This document shows positions 52,006 through 60,217 of a stretch of DNA of 64,000 nt, piece after piece. The notes beneath the pieces are model-generated. The model did no database searches, was not told the origin of the DNA, and saw only the letters and a program-made list of their open reading frames with translations. This DNA is from Aquibacillus koreensis. GTDB lineage: Bacteria; Bacillota; Bacilli; Bacillales; Amphibacillaceae. The translations under genes and the position numbers were made by a program. The DNA lies in contig NZ_JAOALK010000053.1 of assembly GCF_025154055.1 (NCBI RefSeq), positions 117,161 to 181,160 on the forward strand, in the 5' to 3' direction. The stretch's first letter is position 1. Every line of letters begins with the position of its first letter.

Positions 52006-52554
52006 CTAACCACCTCTCACAAACTCCCCATACTTCCTCCGCTTCTCAAGTCTCGAACCTGAAAAATAATCCAATAAAATCGCTTGTCTCAAAAACCGAT
52101 AGTCAGGCGTTGTATTTCCTTGATAGCTTCGAAAGCTACTCCACCTGTAGTCTTCTGGCCTTTTCACCATTCCTGCTTCTAGTGGATTTAGATGGATATA
52201 GCGACTAACTTCTAACATGCCTTGTTCATTAGGGATGATCTTGTCATAATATCGTTTTTCAAAAAGGTGTCCAGACAGGAAATACTTCATATTGAAATAA
52301 CTTGCATAACGGCGATTCACAAGTGCCATTACTTTAGAGATCTCTTGTTTCTGTGAGCGAATTTGCAAATGAAAGTGATTCGTCATGAGACAAAAAGCTG
52401 CTAGTTCGAATGGATGCCGCTTGTTCACTTGTTCCAAAATATAAAGAAATGTCTCAAAGTCTTCTTCCTCTTTAAATAAGGCTTCCCGGTGATTGCCTCG
52501 ACATACAACATGATAAAAATAATCCGGAATCCAAATTCTTTTCTTCCGTGCCAT
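52006..52554 (-). CDS. REP-associated tyrosine transposase (Y1_Tnp/RAYT family)
   Basis: A 182-residue HUH-type single-strand endonuclease. The HUH motif is H60-F-H62 in CLMTNHFHLQI, and the likely catalytic Tyr is Y119 in SRYIHLNPLEAG. These enzymes nick hairpin-bearing single-stranded DNA and are linked to REP palindromes. It is the only transposase in the window and so the prime candidate for moving families A or B. It starts four bases after the ComM-like gene, but there is no reason to think they work together. A GG(A/T)GxG-rich start region and full length suggest it is intact. Confidence 0.9.
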   Translation of the reverse strand: MARKKRIWIPDYFYHVVCRGNHREALFKEEEDFETFLYILEQVNKRHPFELAAFCLMTNHFHLQIRSQKQEISKVMALVNRRYASYFNMKYFLSGHLFEKRYYDKIIPNEQGMLEVSRYIHLNPLEAGMVKRPEDYRWSSFRSYQGNTTPDYRFLRQAILLDYFSGSRLEKRRKYGEFVRGG

Positions 52555-52557
52555 AAC

Positions 52558-54096
52558 TCACCTCGCTAATGGCGTTTTTTGCTCTTTACTTTTAACCGTT
52601 CGGCGCAATGTCATTGCTTCCCATAGTGATTCATTGGAAATTGCATGAACATCTTGTAAATCCGCGATTGTTCGAGCAATTCGTAACACCTTCATTTGCA
52701 CACGCGTGCTCCAATTATATTGGGTAGACCACTGTTGAACCATTTTCTGTTGGTCTGAACTGAGCTTGACATGCTCTAGAATCCACTCTTGTGATACGTT
52801 GGCATTTAATATTTCAGCTCCGTATCTGGCATATTGTCTTTCTCTCGCCTTGGTAACTCTTCCTCTGATTACTTCAGATTCTTCGTTACCTTCCATTGTT
52901 TCCTTATTTAACGCAACCGCTTGTAAGTATAGTAAGATATCCATCCGATCTTGAATTGGTCCGGAAACGCGATTGGCATAAGCAGTAATTTGATTCGGAG
53001 AACATGTACAATAAAAATGCCTCGAGCCTAAATAACCACAGGGGCAGGGATTCATGGCACCTAAAAGAAGAAACTGTGCAGGATACGTCACTGTTGAACT
53101 AGCACGACTAATTGTTACCTTCCCCGTCTCAATTGGTTGCCGAAGCATGTCAAGTGTTCGTTTTGGAAATTCAGCCATTTCATCAAGGAAAAGGACGCCA
53201 CGATGAGCAAGGGATACTTCACCAGGCTTAGGATTAGACCCTCCCCCAATGAGAGAAACCGCAGAAGAAGAATGATGGGGATTGCGAAAAGGAGCAATGT
53301 GGAACGCTTTATTCGGTAGTCCGGACAACTGATAAATACTCATCACTTCATACCTAGCATCTTCCGTTAGCTTAGGTAAAATCGATGAAAATGTTTCAGC
53401 AAGTAAACTCTTCCCACAACCAGGCGGACCAGACATCAATACATTATGCCCACCTGCAGCAGCAATCTCTAGCGCTCTTTTTGCTTTTTCGTGGCCAAGA
53501 ATATGTTTAAAATCTCTCTTATAATCACTACTTGTTGGTTCTTCAGCAATATTGGAAGATATAATAGAAGGATTGAACACCGATAGTTGTCCTGAAAAAG
53601 ACTCAATTACCTCACGAAGCGTACGAACAAAACGTAACTCCATTCCACCTAAACGGCTTAAAGGGAAATCTTCCATCCAAGGAAGATACAAAATAGAAAA
53701 CCCTTCATTTTTTGCAGCTAACACGGCCGGTAACATCCCACCAACAGGTTTGATTGATCCATCCAGAGACAGCACACCAAGAAAAGCTGCTCCTTTAGGA
53801 ATTTTATCTTGAATCACCCCCGCCTCGTACATTGCACCAATAGCCATCGCCAAATCAAAAATCGGGCTATTCTTCTGTTGTTCTGCTGGGGAAAGATTAA
53901 TAATCACCTTCTTATCCGGTATTTGACAATCATTTGCATAAAGTGCCGACATCACCCGATCCTTAGACTCTTTCACAGAAGCATTTGGCAAACCTACGAT
54001 ACTCACCCCCTCTACACCTGGCATTAATTGTACTTCCACATGGACACGGTATCCCTCTAAGCCTTTCAATCCAATACTTGAAACAATCGTTGCCAT
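52558..54096 (-). CDS. YifB/ComM-family Mg chelatase-like AAA+ ATPase
   Basis: A 512-residue protein started at 54096, with GGGAGG seven bases upstream (the frame to 54231 lacks a site). N-terminal Lon-like domain (about 15-165) with KDRVMSAL and NLSPAEQQK, then the AAA+ core: Walker A GPPGCGKS, Walker B GVLFLDEMAEF, a zinc-like PCPCGYLG...CTCSP loop, and a C-terminal Mg_chelatase_C domain. In naturally competent bacteria ComM is a branch-migration helicase acting in transformation. Standalone housekeeping gene. Confidence 0.93.
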   Translation of the reverse strand: MATIVSSIGLKGLEGYRVHVEVQLMPGVEGVSIVGLPNASVKESKDRVMSALYANDCQIPDKKVIINLSPAEQQKNSPIFDLAMAIGAMYEAGVIQDKIPKGAAFLGVLSLDGSIKPVGGMLPAVLAAKNEGFSILYLPWMEDFPLSRLGGMELRFVRTLREVIESFSGQLSVFNPSIISSNIAEEPTSSDYKRDFKHILGHEKAKRALEIAAAGGHNVLMSGPPGCGKSLLAETFSSILPKLTEDARYEVMSIYQLSGLPNKAFHIAPFRNPHHSSSAVSLIGGGSNPKPGEVSLAHRGVLFLDEMAEFPKRTLDMLRQPIETGKVTISRASSTVTYPAQFLLLGAMNPCPCGYLGSRHFYCTCSPNQITAYANRVSGPIQDRMDILLYLQAVALNKETMEGNEESEVIRGRVTKARERQYARYGAEILNANVSQEWILEHVKLSSDQQKMVQQWSTQYNWSTRVQMKVLRIARTIADLQDVHAISNESLWEAMTLRRTVKSKEQKTPLAR

Positions 54097-54392
54097 AAAA
54101 CTACCTCCCATACTATACGCTCTTTTCGATAGATACATATAAAATAGCAAAAAACGTTGAGGTAGTCGAAAAGCAAAAAGTTGAATTTTCACGATATAAA
54201 TCACTATAAAAGCTGATTCTATACTATCCATAAATGTTTAATCTATGAGCCTCGTGTTCCTGTTTTCCTGTTTCACACTAAATCCTTCCAATAACAAAAA
54301 ACAGGAGAAGCATGTCAAACCTCTCCCTGAACTATGTTATTATTTCCTCTTATTTAATTTCATTTATATTCTAAAATACAACCTTTGCATAT

Positions 54393-54421
54393 TTGCAACA
54401 ATATGTATTATTCGTTATAAT
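54393..54421 (+). promoter_or_regulatory. Promoter of type I antitoxin RNA, unit 2
   Basis: TTGCAA, 17 bases, TATAAT, same layout and nearly the same spacer as at 47991. The similarity to unit 1 starts about 110 bases upstream (54283 versus 47880). Confidence 0.8.
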
Positions 54422-54427
54422 TAATAT

Positions 54428-54562
54428 ACAATAAGAAAAGCTGAGTGCGTCTACACCCAGCTTAGTAATAACTACATGCCGCATGAAGAGCGGCTGACCA
54501 AATTATGAGAAATATACAAAGAAGTAGCCGTTACCTTGGTCGTGGGCGGCTATTTCTTTTTG
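54428..54562 (+). ncRNA. Predicted type I antitoxin RNA, unit 2
   Basis: It begins after the -10 box, carries an AGCTGAGTG...CACCCAGCT hairpin (54437-54463) and the shared AACTACATGCCGCATGAAGAGCGG stretch in two parts, and ends at the hairpin AGTAGCCG...CGGCTATTTCTTTTT (54522-54562). It overlaps the 3' end of the toxin gene on the other strand. Confidence 0.75.
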
Positions 54563-54657
54563 TATAGAAAGACGACAATAGTTACAACAAAAGTAAGTGT
54601 AGCTATTAGAGCTAAACTGAATTGAGCAACTAGGCTTAATGCTTCAAATGTCGTCAT
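54550..54657 (-). CDS. Holin-like type I toxin peptide, unit 2
   Basis: A 35-residue peptide: MTTFEALSLVAQF, then a hydrophobic helix ending TIVVFLYKKK. The EALSL start is typical of Hol_Tox-type peptides. GGGAGGTGG precedes the ATG and CCATCTCC twelve bases before can mask it. A TATAAT for the toxin mRNA lies at about 54724-54729 on the minus strand. Confidence 0.85.
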   Translation of the reverse strand: MTTFEALSLVAQFSLALIATLTFVVTIVVFLYKKK

Positions 54658-54770
54658 CCTACCACCTCCCTTCTTCCAGGAGATGGCCAACCGCCCACCA
54701 TGGTATGTAGTTACAAAATCTATTATACTATCTCCTTCACAACAAAACTATCATTATCCAACTTTCAACC

Positions 54771-54817
54771 ATCGACAATCTTCGCTATTTTACGGGTGGT
54801 GCCAGGCACCAGCAATT
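54771..54817 (+). repeat. Family B element
   Basis: ATCGACAATCTTCGCTATTTT, ACGGGTGGT, and a perfect GGTGCCAGGCACC palindrome followed by AGCAATT. It lies directly behind the toxin promoter of unit 2. Confidence 0.8.
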
Positions 54818-54889
54818 CAGCAATTCAAGTTTAAGTTATTGAGATCACCCATTTGTTCATCGACTGAGCATATATTCCCGATGTAAAAA

Positions 54890-54940
54890 CCACTACCCTA
54901 TCGACAAATTCCGTCGATTTACGGGTGGTGGCATCAGAAA
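54890..54940 (+). repeat. Family B element
   Basis: CCACTACCCT...TCGACAAATTCCGTCGATTT...ACGGGTGGTGG: the arms pair around a core that itself contains the CGAC...GTCG inverted repeat. The terminal palindrome is degraded. The remaining DNA to 55226 has no gene. Confidence 0.75.
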
Positions 54941-55226
54941 TTTGTACAACTCTGTTCTTCAAAACTCTGTTCTTCAAATTTGCAGGAATTGCTAACAAAA
55001 ATGTCGAAAATATAATAATACATGTGGATTTAAGTTAAGGGTAGTGAGACCGTCAAGTAGAAATTAAGATTACGGTATAGACAACTAGGATTATTTGTAA
55101 TATAGGACAGTGGAAACGCCTTCGCCCTGAAGATGCAGATGAAATTTGAAGGCATTTTAAAAGGGCATTGTTAAAGTTAAGCAGACTGAAAAGGATAAAA
55201 AATTATTATTAAACTGGAGGCAAACA

Positions 55227-55964
55227 ATGACAGAAAAGTTTACAAAGGATAATTTTGTTGGACGTCTTTATGATGTTTTAAACAATGGTTTTATAGATGA
55301 TCGTTTTATTAATGACAACAAACAGTTAAAGGACATAATAGTAGAATCATTTGAGTTGCCAACCGAAGAGAATCTTACACTAGTTTTAGAAAAACAAATA
55401 GACATAATAATTTTAATTCAAAGAGCAAAAAAGCAAGTACAATCTCTTGAAGGTTATGATTCTCCAATTTTTCTTGAACCACTAGATTATATCTTAACTC
55501 GTTTTCTTTCTACAAATATAGATACTTATATTTCAAAATTAGGTATTACACAAGAAAAAGTAGAACCTTTAAAAATGATATCGCTTGTAGTTTCTAATAT
55601 AGCTGGTGAAAATCTAATTAACAATGAAGAGCTAGAGTCATTGATATCAAAAATAGAAGATTTAAAAAAAGATTTATCAAATAGTTCACTCCCACTAGAG
55701 TTAAGAAGTGCAATTATAAAAAACTTGTCTAATATAGATTCAGCAATTTATAACTATAAATTATTCGGAAATCAAGATTTAAATGATTCATTAGAACAAT
55801 CCCTAGGAATGCTTATGGTGCGAATAAATGAAGTTAAAGAGCATGCAGATGATAGCTCTCTAAAAAAATTCTTTCACATATTGTCACATATTAGTTCCTT
55901 AGTCACTATATCAGGTGGTGTAACCGCTTTAAATGAACATGTATTACCACTTCTTATACAATAA
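55227..55964 (+). CDS. Unknown helical protein in the accessory island
   Basis: A 245-residue protein with GGAGG eight bases before the ATG. It is predicted mostly helical and acidic, with no membrane segment except a weak hydrophobic stretch at the end (ISSLVTISGGVTALNEHVLPLLIQ). No motif is recognised. Lower-complexity AT-rich codon use and its place between repeat copies and toxin units suggest acquired DNA. It could be a stand-alone accessory or immunity-type protein; nothing supports a specific role. Confidence 0.6.
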   Translation: MTEKFTKDNFVGRLYDVLNNGFIDDRFINDNKQLKDIIVESFELPTEENLTLVLEKQIDIIILIQRAKKQVQSLEGYDSPIFLEPLDYILTRFLSTNIDTYISKLGITQEKVEPLKMISLVVSNIAGENLINNEELESLISKIEDLKKDLSNSSLPLELRSAIIKNLSNIDSAIYNYKLFGNQDLNDSLEQSLGMLMVRINEVKEHADDSSLKKFFHILSHISSLVTISGGVTALNEHVLPLLIQ

Positions 55965-55992
55965 TTTGTCTGGTAATCTTAAAAACGGAAAT

Positions 55993-56011
55993 ATTACGGG
56001 TGGTGACTGCA
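55993..56011 (+). repeat. Truncated family B end
   Basis: TTACGGGTGGTGACTGCATT only, next to the group II intron fragment. Confidence 0.5.
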
Positions 56012-56029
56012 TTTAAAACGGGTGGGCCG

Positions 56030-56113
56030 AAGTAGGAGGGAACCTCTATGCCCTAGGCAGATTGTGTTCCGCCCCCCTCTCAGAACCGTGCGCAGTTTTC
56101 CTGCACACGGCCA
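56030..56113 (-). pseudogene. Group II intron 3' fragment (domain V and after)
   Basis: On the minus strand GGCCGTGTGCAGGAAAACTG and CGCACGGTTCTGAGAGGGG form the domain V hairpin with its GCCGTG/CACGGT stem. The GC-rich 3' segment (CTAGGGCATAGAGGTTCCC) is domain VI-like. No reverse transcriptase gene and no domains I-IV are present, so this is a dead end piece. Its GC content is far above the surroundings. Confidence 0.7.
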
Positions 56114-56330
56114 CTTTTCTTTTTTTAAAATTAATCTAATACATTTAGTATTATATTTTCTGAATATTAGGTAGATTATCGCGTTATTGAACTATTACTT
56201 AAAATGTGAGTACTATTTGACGCTTACAATCCGACAATAACGACCTTAAACTTAAATTTATTGAAAGAAAGCATAGGTTCTATAGAGCACCATTTGTTCA
56301 TCGATGAGCATATGACTTCAATTTTAAAAG

Positions 56331-56388
56331 CCACCACCCTGTCGACAAATTCTGTCATTTTACGGGTGGTGACAGGCACTGGCAATTC
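56331..56388 (+). repeat. Family B element, best-preserved arms
   Basis: CCACCACCCT, GTCGACAAATTCTGTCATTTT, ACGGGTGGTG, ACAGGCACTGGCAATT. The upstream TTTGTTCATCGATGAGCATAT is also shared with the copy at 54890, so the element may be about 100 bp. Confidence 0.8.
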
Positions 56389-56508
56389 AATTGCCCTAAG
56401 TGTGACGAAATTGTTTCTGATAGTTCCGATAAAGATTATCTTCTTCCAGATACCAAGCAAACAAAACAACATAGTAAATCAATAGATGATTATGAGTTAC
56501 CATTTTAG
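56389..56508 (+). pseudogene. 3' fragment of the zinc-ribbon gene found at 63405
   Basis: From 56389 to the stop at 56508 the DNA is essentially identical to 63588-63707, the last 40 codons of the zinc-ribbon gene, including the second CxxC. It begins exactly where the family B element ends, so the 5' part was replaced by the element. Confidence 0.85.
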
Positions 56509-56643
56509 GCGTGAATTATATTTGGGAAGTGTCACCCTGAACAACTTATGTAAAAATTTGTTCCTGACTTCCACTAATATTTAGTCCTTATCCCCAAGTG
56601 TTTTTTCGAGTGGTGACACTAGCAATTACTATAAGTAATGAGA

Positions 56644-56692
56644 AAAAGTAACCTATCCTAACCTTTGGTCTGGCGTTGGACGGTTACTTTTA
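56644..56692. terminator. Bidirectional hairpin of toxin unit 3
   Basis: AAAAAGTAACC and GGTTACTTTTA pair around 28 bases, as in unit 1. The antitoxin promoter block of units 1 and 2 is missing upstream, where a repeat end (GAGTGGTGACACTAGCAATT) and the zinc-ribbon fragment lie. Confidence 0.7.
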
Positions 56693-56788
56693 TCTCATTT
56701 CTTTGACGATTAGAACTACGAATGCTAGCCCATTTAGAAGAACTAGACTTGATGTCAGTGCTATAATGATTGCTTCGTAAGTCGTCAT
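56690..56788 (-). CDS. Holin-like type I toxin peptide, unit 3
   Basis: A 32-residue peptide, 32 of the first 32 positions equal to unit 1 except Glu for Lys at residue 5, and stopping at KEMR. GGGAGGTGG precedes the ATG, with CCATCTCC upstream. A TATAAT for its mRNA lies at about 56857-56862 on the minus strand. No antitoxin promoter is visible, so it may be an orphan silenced by a partner RNA from another unit. Confidence 0.8.
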   Translation of the reverse strand: MTTYEAIIIALTSSLVLLNGLAFVVLIVKEMR

Positions 56789-56903
56789 GTTACCACCTCC
56801 CTCTAACAGGAGATGGTCAACCGCCCACCACGGCACGCTATATAGTTAAAGAATCTATTATACTATCTCTACATAACAAAACTATCATTATCAAACTACC
56901 AAC

Positions 56904-56950
56904 TTACGACAAAATCCGCTATTTTACGGGTGGTGACCGACACCTAGCAA
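56904..56950 (+). repeat. Family B element behind toxin unit 3
   Basis: ACGACAAAATCCGCTATTTT, ACGGGTGGTGACCGACACC, AGCAAT. Same position relative to the toxin promoter as in unit 2. Confidence 0.75.
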
Positions 56951-56987
56951 TAAAAAAACACCTCTTCTTACAGAAGTGCTGCGCAAT

Positions 56988-57320
56988 CTATAGTGGATCT
57001 GTATCATGTTCACCATAAAATATTTGTAGAGCAAAACCTGTTAAAGCAGAATAACAAGCATCAACCAATACCTTTCTTTCTTCTTCAAGTACGTCATAAA
57101 CCAATATGACATTATTGATGTAAATCCAATAGTAACCATTGAATTCAAAGTCTGGATAATTTGCTACGTCATCAGCTTTTTTATGGGGTTTTACAGATAA
57201 AATACTTTTTGAATTCCGGAACACCATCTTGGGATCAATTTTAAATGGTTTCATCTCTGCTAATTTCACTCTAGCCTTTTGCCCCCAGATGACTTCATAA
57301 TGTATTTCTTTATCTGTCAC
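56988..57320 (-). CDS. RelE/ParE-like toxin candidate
   Basis: A 110-residue protein with the small alpha/beta pattern of RelE-type toxins: YEVIWGQKARVKLAEM start, central basic helix, DFEFNGYYWIYINNVILVYDVLEEERKVLVDACYSA strands. I see no diagnostic catalytic set. Its start overlaps the end of the preceding gene by 11 bases, so translation is coupled, as in toxin-antitoxin pairs with the antitoxin first. An alternative is an uncharacterised cyclophilin-unrelated pair of conserved proteins. Confidence 0.55.
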   Translation of the reverse strand: MTDKEIHYEVIWGQKARVKLAEMKPFKIDPKMVFRNSKSILSVKPHKKADDVANYPDFEFNGYYWIYINNVILVYDVLEEERKVLVDACYSALTGFALQIFYGEHDTDPL

Positions 57321-57618
57321 GGTTTATTTCATCTACCAATTTATCAAATTCGATTTCATCCCCACTATAATAAGAAAAGTCACTATCTCTATTTTTTTGG
57401 GCATCTCTTAATTGTTCTAAAACATCCTCATTCGAAAAAATCGCTTTTGTCATGTTCTTCTTCTTTTTTTCTGTTAATGTACTAAAATCATTAACCTCTT
57501 CAGATTCTGTAAGAGAAAGCTCAAAAGTTTTATTTTCCGCTCTAAATGTATAGGTGTTTTCATCTATCTTGAATGCTTCATACATTTTCCCATCATCATT
57601 CTTTACGTATATTTTCAT
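57310..57618 (-). CDS. Putative antitoxin of the RelE-like pair
   Basis: A 102-residue acidic protein started at 57618, where GGAGG lies eight bases upstream. An N-terminal beta part (KIYVKNDDGKMYEAFKIDENTYTFRAE) is followed by an acidic helical tail. It has no clear DNA-binding motif. It is called an antitoxin only by gene order, size and overlap. Confidence 0.5.
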   Translation of the reverse strand: MKIYVKNDDGKMYEAFKIDENTYTFRAENKTFELSLTESEEVNDFSTLTEKKKKNMTKAIFSNEDVLEQLRDAQKNRDSDFSYYSGDEIEFDKLVDEINRDR

Positions 57619-57968
57619 GAAGGACACCTCCTTCTCCTTATTTTAAATGTTCATTTATAGGAAATTTAATTGTTACATTTTTCAGCTTCTTACGTCAATT
57701 TCCATATCACAATTATAAACGATTTCTCAACATAATACTAATTACAAAAAGTGCAATCAAACTGTTCATTCCAACTTCACACTGGACTTAGATCCAATGT
57801 CATCAAGTTAAACTTTCAATTAAATACCAATTGAAATATTGATTTGAGGAAGGTGACTAGTATCTCCAATTACGATATTATTAAATAATAAAATATCACA
57901 ACTGTTTACTTTTACTCATTTTATAATATAATAATACTAATACATATTCTAAAAGAGGTGTTTCGAAA
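57619..57968. other. Divergent promoter region
   Basis: AT-rich gap between the RelE-like pair and the Fic gene. TATAATATAATAATACTAATAC near 57922-57945 offers -10 boxes for the Fic gene. No gene or repeat seen. Confidence 0.4.
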
Positions 57969-59072
57969 GTGAAGAAACCATACGCATTACCACTTCTACC
58001 AATAACCTTTGATGCGGAATCTGAACTTGCTTTTTATAAAAAAGTTGTGGAAGCCTCATCCATATTGGAAAAGCTAAAACAAAAAATTCATTATTCTTTA
58101 GTTAGTGAATCATTTTTACAATTGTTAACACTACATGAATCTGTTCAATCTACAAGAATTGAAGGGACTCAAGTTACTTTCAGTGAGATGTTAGAAGACG
58201 AAATTGAGCAGAAAGAAGATTGGGAGAAGGTAGAAGTTCGAAATTACCAAAGAGCATTAAAACTTGGCGTTGAAACCATTCAGACAGGATACCCACTAAC
58301 AGAACGTTTAATCCGCGATATGCACAAGGAACTAATGAAAGATGCTCGTGGTTCTACAAGTGCTGCCGGAGAATATAGAACAATTCAGAACTTCATTGGA
58401 CCAACCAAGCAACTGAAAGATGCTTCTTATGTTCCTCCTGAACCACAACTTATGGGAGAATATATGTCTAATTTAGAAAGATATATGAACGGTCATCCAT
58501 ATTTAGAAGATACGGAAGACAAATTGCATCCGCTAATTAAAGTAGCAATCATTCATGCACAGTTTGAATCTATTCACCCTTTCTTAGATGGAAATGGACG
58601 TTTAGGCCGAATCTTAATCGTACTATATATGTTACAATCCAACCTAATTGACTCCCCATTCTTCTTCCTAAGTGAGGAATTGGAGAAAGAAAAGTTTAAA
58701 TATTATGCGATGCTAAACGGTGTTCGGGCGATTAATAAAAACGAACCTAATTGGAATAGTTGGATTACTTTTTTCCTTCAGGCAACGATTCGTATGGCTG
58801 AGCGGCAATTTAATAAGTTGGATCAAGCAGAAAGGTTGTATGAAGAAGGAATAACGAACTTAAAGCAACCCTCAACAGAAAAAGTTTGGGGAGCCCTTTT
58901 TAAATACCCTATTGCAACCGTTCATCAAATTGAAAACGATACTAGCTTAGCACCTGTAACAATACGGAAGAGCTTAAATGAACTTGTTCAGTTAAACATG
59001 GTTTATGGGGATAATAGAAAAAGAAACAAGCGGTTTTATCATTATGATCTCATTCGTATAATGAATGACTAA
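57969..59072 (+). CDS. Fic-family AMP transferase with inhibitory helix and winged helix
   Basis: A 367-residue protein with a GTG start and AAGAGGTG upstream. Fic_N region, inhibitory motif STRIEG (61-66) of the class II kind that blocks ATP binding, Fic motif HPFLDGNGRLGR (203-214) complete, and a C-terminal winged helix (about 300-360). Fic proteins move AMP from ATP to a Tyr or Thr of a target; with the inhibitory helix in the same chain no separate antitoxin is needed. Its presence among toxin units fits an accessory island. The target is unknown. Confidence 0.92.
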   Translation: MKKPYALPLLPITFDAESELAFYKKVVEASSILEKLKQKIHYSLVSESFLQLLTLHESVQSTRIEGTQVTFSEMLEDEIEQKEDWEKVEVRNYQRALKLGVETIQTGYPLTERLIRDMHKELMKDARGSTSAAGEYRTIQNFIGPTKQLKDASYVPPEPQLMGEYMSNLERYMNGHPYLEDTEDKLHPLIKVAIIHAQFESIHPFLDGNGRLGRILIVLYMLQSNLIDSPFFFLSEELEKEKFKYYAMLNGVRAINKNEPNWNSWITFFLQATIRMAERQFNKLDQAERLYEEGITNLKQPSTEKVWGALFKYPIATVHQIENDTSLAPVTIRKSLNELVQLNMVYGDNRKRNKRFYHYDLIRIMND

Positions 59073-59073
59073 T

Positions 59074-59105
59074 AACCCTATCCATACAACTGGATAGGGT
59101 TTTCT
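59074..59105 (+). terminator. Terminator of the Fic gene
   Basis: AACCCTATCCA pairs with TGGATAGGGTT across TACAAC, followed by TTCTC. It begins two bases after the stop. Confidence 0.9.
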
Positions 59106-59142
59106 CTCACTACTACCATATCCCTAAGGAATAACATGGTTT

Positions 59143-59172
59143 TATTACGGGTGGTGACTAGGCACCGGCATT
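59143..59172 (+). repeat. Partial family B element
   Basis: TTATTACGGGTGGTGACTAGGCACCGGC: right half only. Confidence 0.65.
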
Positions 59173-59250
59173 CATAAATTTTCTCCTCTTCTCGAACAAA
59201 ATTTACCCATCGACTTCCATTTTTACCTTGAATATGGTTCGATAATGAGT

Positions 59251-59346
59251 AAACCAACGTTTTCAACTCCTTTGGTTGGGATAAGAAATTGGAAGTTCTG
59301 TGATAGGTCCTTCTATCTTTACTATGAAAACGGTGGTCTTTTTTTA
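59251..59346 (+). repeat. Family C hairpin element, copy 3
   Basis: AAACCAACGTTTTCA ... TGAAAACGGTGGTCTTTTTTT. One mismatch in the closing stem. On its left 59175-59225 is a fragment encoding NGSRWVNF on the minus strand, as at copy 1. It is followed at 59370 by CTAGGCACCAG. Confidence 0.75.
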
Positions 59347-59482
59347 TTGATTGAACCTATTTTCTATACTAGGCACCAGTAAATTAAGATAAACGAATAA
59401 GAACAAAAAAGCCCACCACGTTTTTTTCAAGGTAATGAGCTAATATAGGTTATTCATTCTATTACAACTAAATTATCTCAAA

Positions 59483-60217
59483 CTATAATTCCGATGACTT
59501 TAACTCTATAAAATTAAACATTAGCGGAACATTTGTTGATCGTTGTAAAGATTTAATCCCTTCTGAAATAAAGGTCCAGCTTGCTATATATTGGTCTCTA
59601 TAACTCCCTGCTTCAATATCTGGCATGTATTGTGACAAGTATTCTTCTAGTGGTGAATCTAATTCTTCTAAGAATTCTTCTATATTATCTACTTTTGTTT
59701 CTGAAGAAGGATTGGCCTCATTAAAAATTACATGTTCTAAATTCCTCGAAAAGTAAAACATTTGATAGGCATATTTATTAGAAACAATCGTATCTACAGA
59801 ATTCATAGTACGAATATTTCTACCCCTTATATTATTTCGAGTTAATATATTATTCATTTGTGTTCCACTTTGAACACTTATATTAGTATTTTGATAATAG
59901 GTTAAAACCTCTTGCTCTTTATCTATAACAACATTATCTTCCGGTATTAAACAACCATCTGTGTCAATAATATGAATAACAGCAAGGATGTCAGTCTGTT
60001 TAAATTTCCTTTTTAGTCTTATTTCCTTTACAGTATCCCCAATAACCTCTTTGATAGGTTTCCTTTGTTTTCTCGCGTCATACAAGATATCACCACGTTG
60101 AGGTTCAAATCGGATTTCATGGTCTCTGAATAGCTCCCTTAAACGATCTATAAGCAAAGTTTCGTCGCTCTCTCCTTCAACAATTAAAAGAACTACTTTT
60201 TTTCTAGTTTTCGCCAT
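59483..60217 (-). CDS. TOPRIM-like protein of an ATPase-nuclease pair (RloB/DUF4435-like)
   Basis: A 244-residue protein. The N-terminal VVLLIVEGESDETLLIDRL (Glu14) and HIIDTDG (Asp85, Asp87) match the metal-binding points of TOPRIM folds. It is of the kind seen in RloB and AriB proteins beside AAA15 ATPases. Middle and C-terminus are mixed and without motifs. Its start overlaps the ATPase gene by 14 bases, showing one operon. In such pairs the ATPase senses phage or DNA and the TOPRIM partner acts as nuclease; here that is inference. Confidence 0.65.
   Translation of the reverse strand: MAKTRKKVVLLIVEGESDETLLIDRLRELFRDHEIRFEPQRGDILYDARKQRKPIKEVIGDTVKEIRLKRKFKQTDILAVIHIIDTDGCLIPEDNVVIDKEQEVLTYYQNTNISVQSGTQMNNILTRNNIRGRNIRTMNSVDTIVSNKYAYQMFYFSRNLEHVIFNEANPSSETKVDNIEEFLEELDSPLEEYLSQYMPDIEAGSYRDQYIASWTFISEGIKSLQRSTNVPLMFNFIELKSSEL

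Noticed and set aside
59078..59266. 62-codon minus-strand frame
   Set aside because: It runs through the Fic terminator, a B element and a gene fragment; only the NGSRW piece is meaningful.
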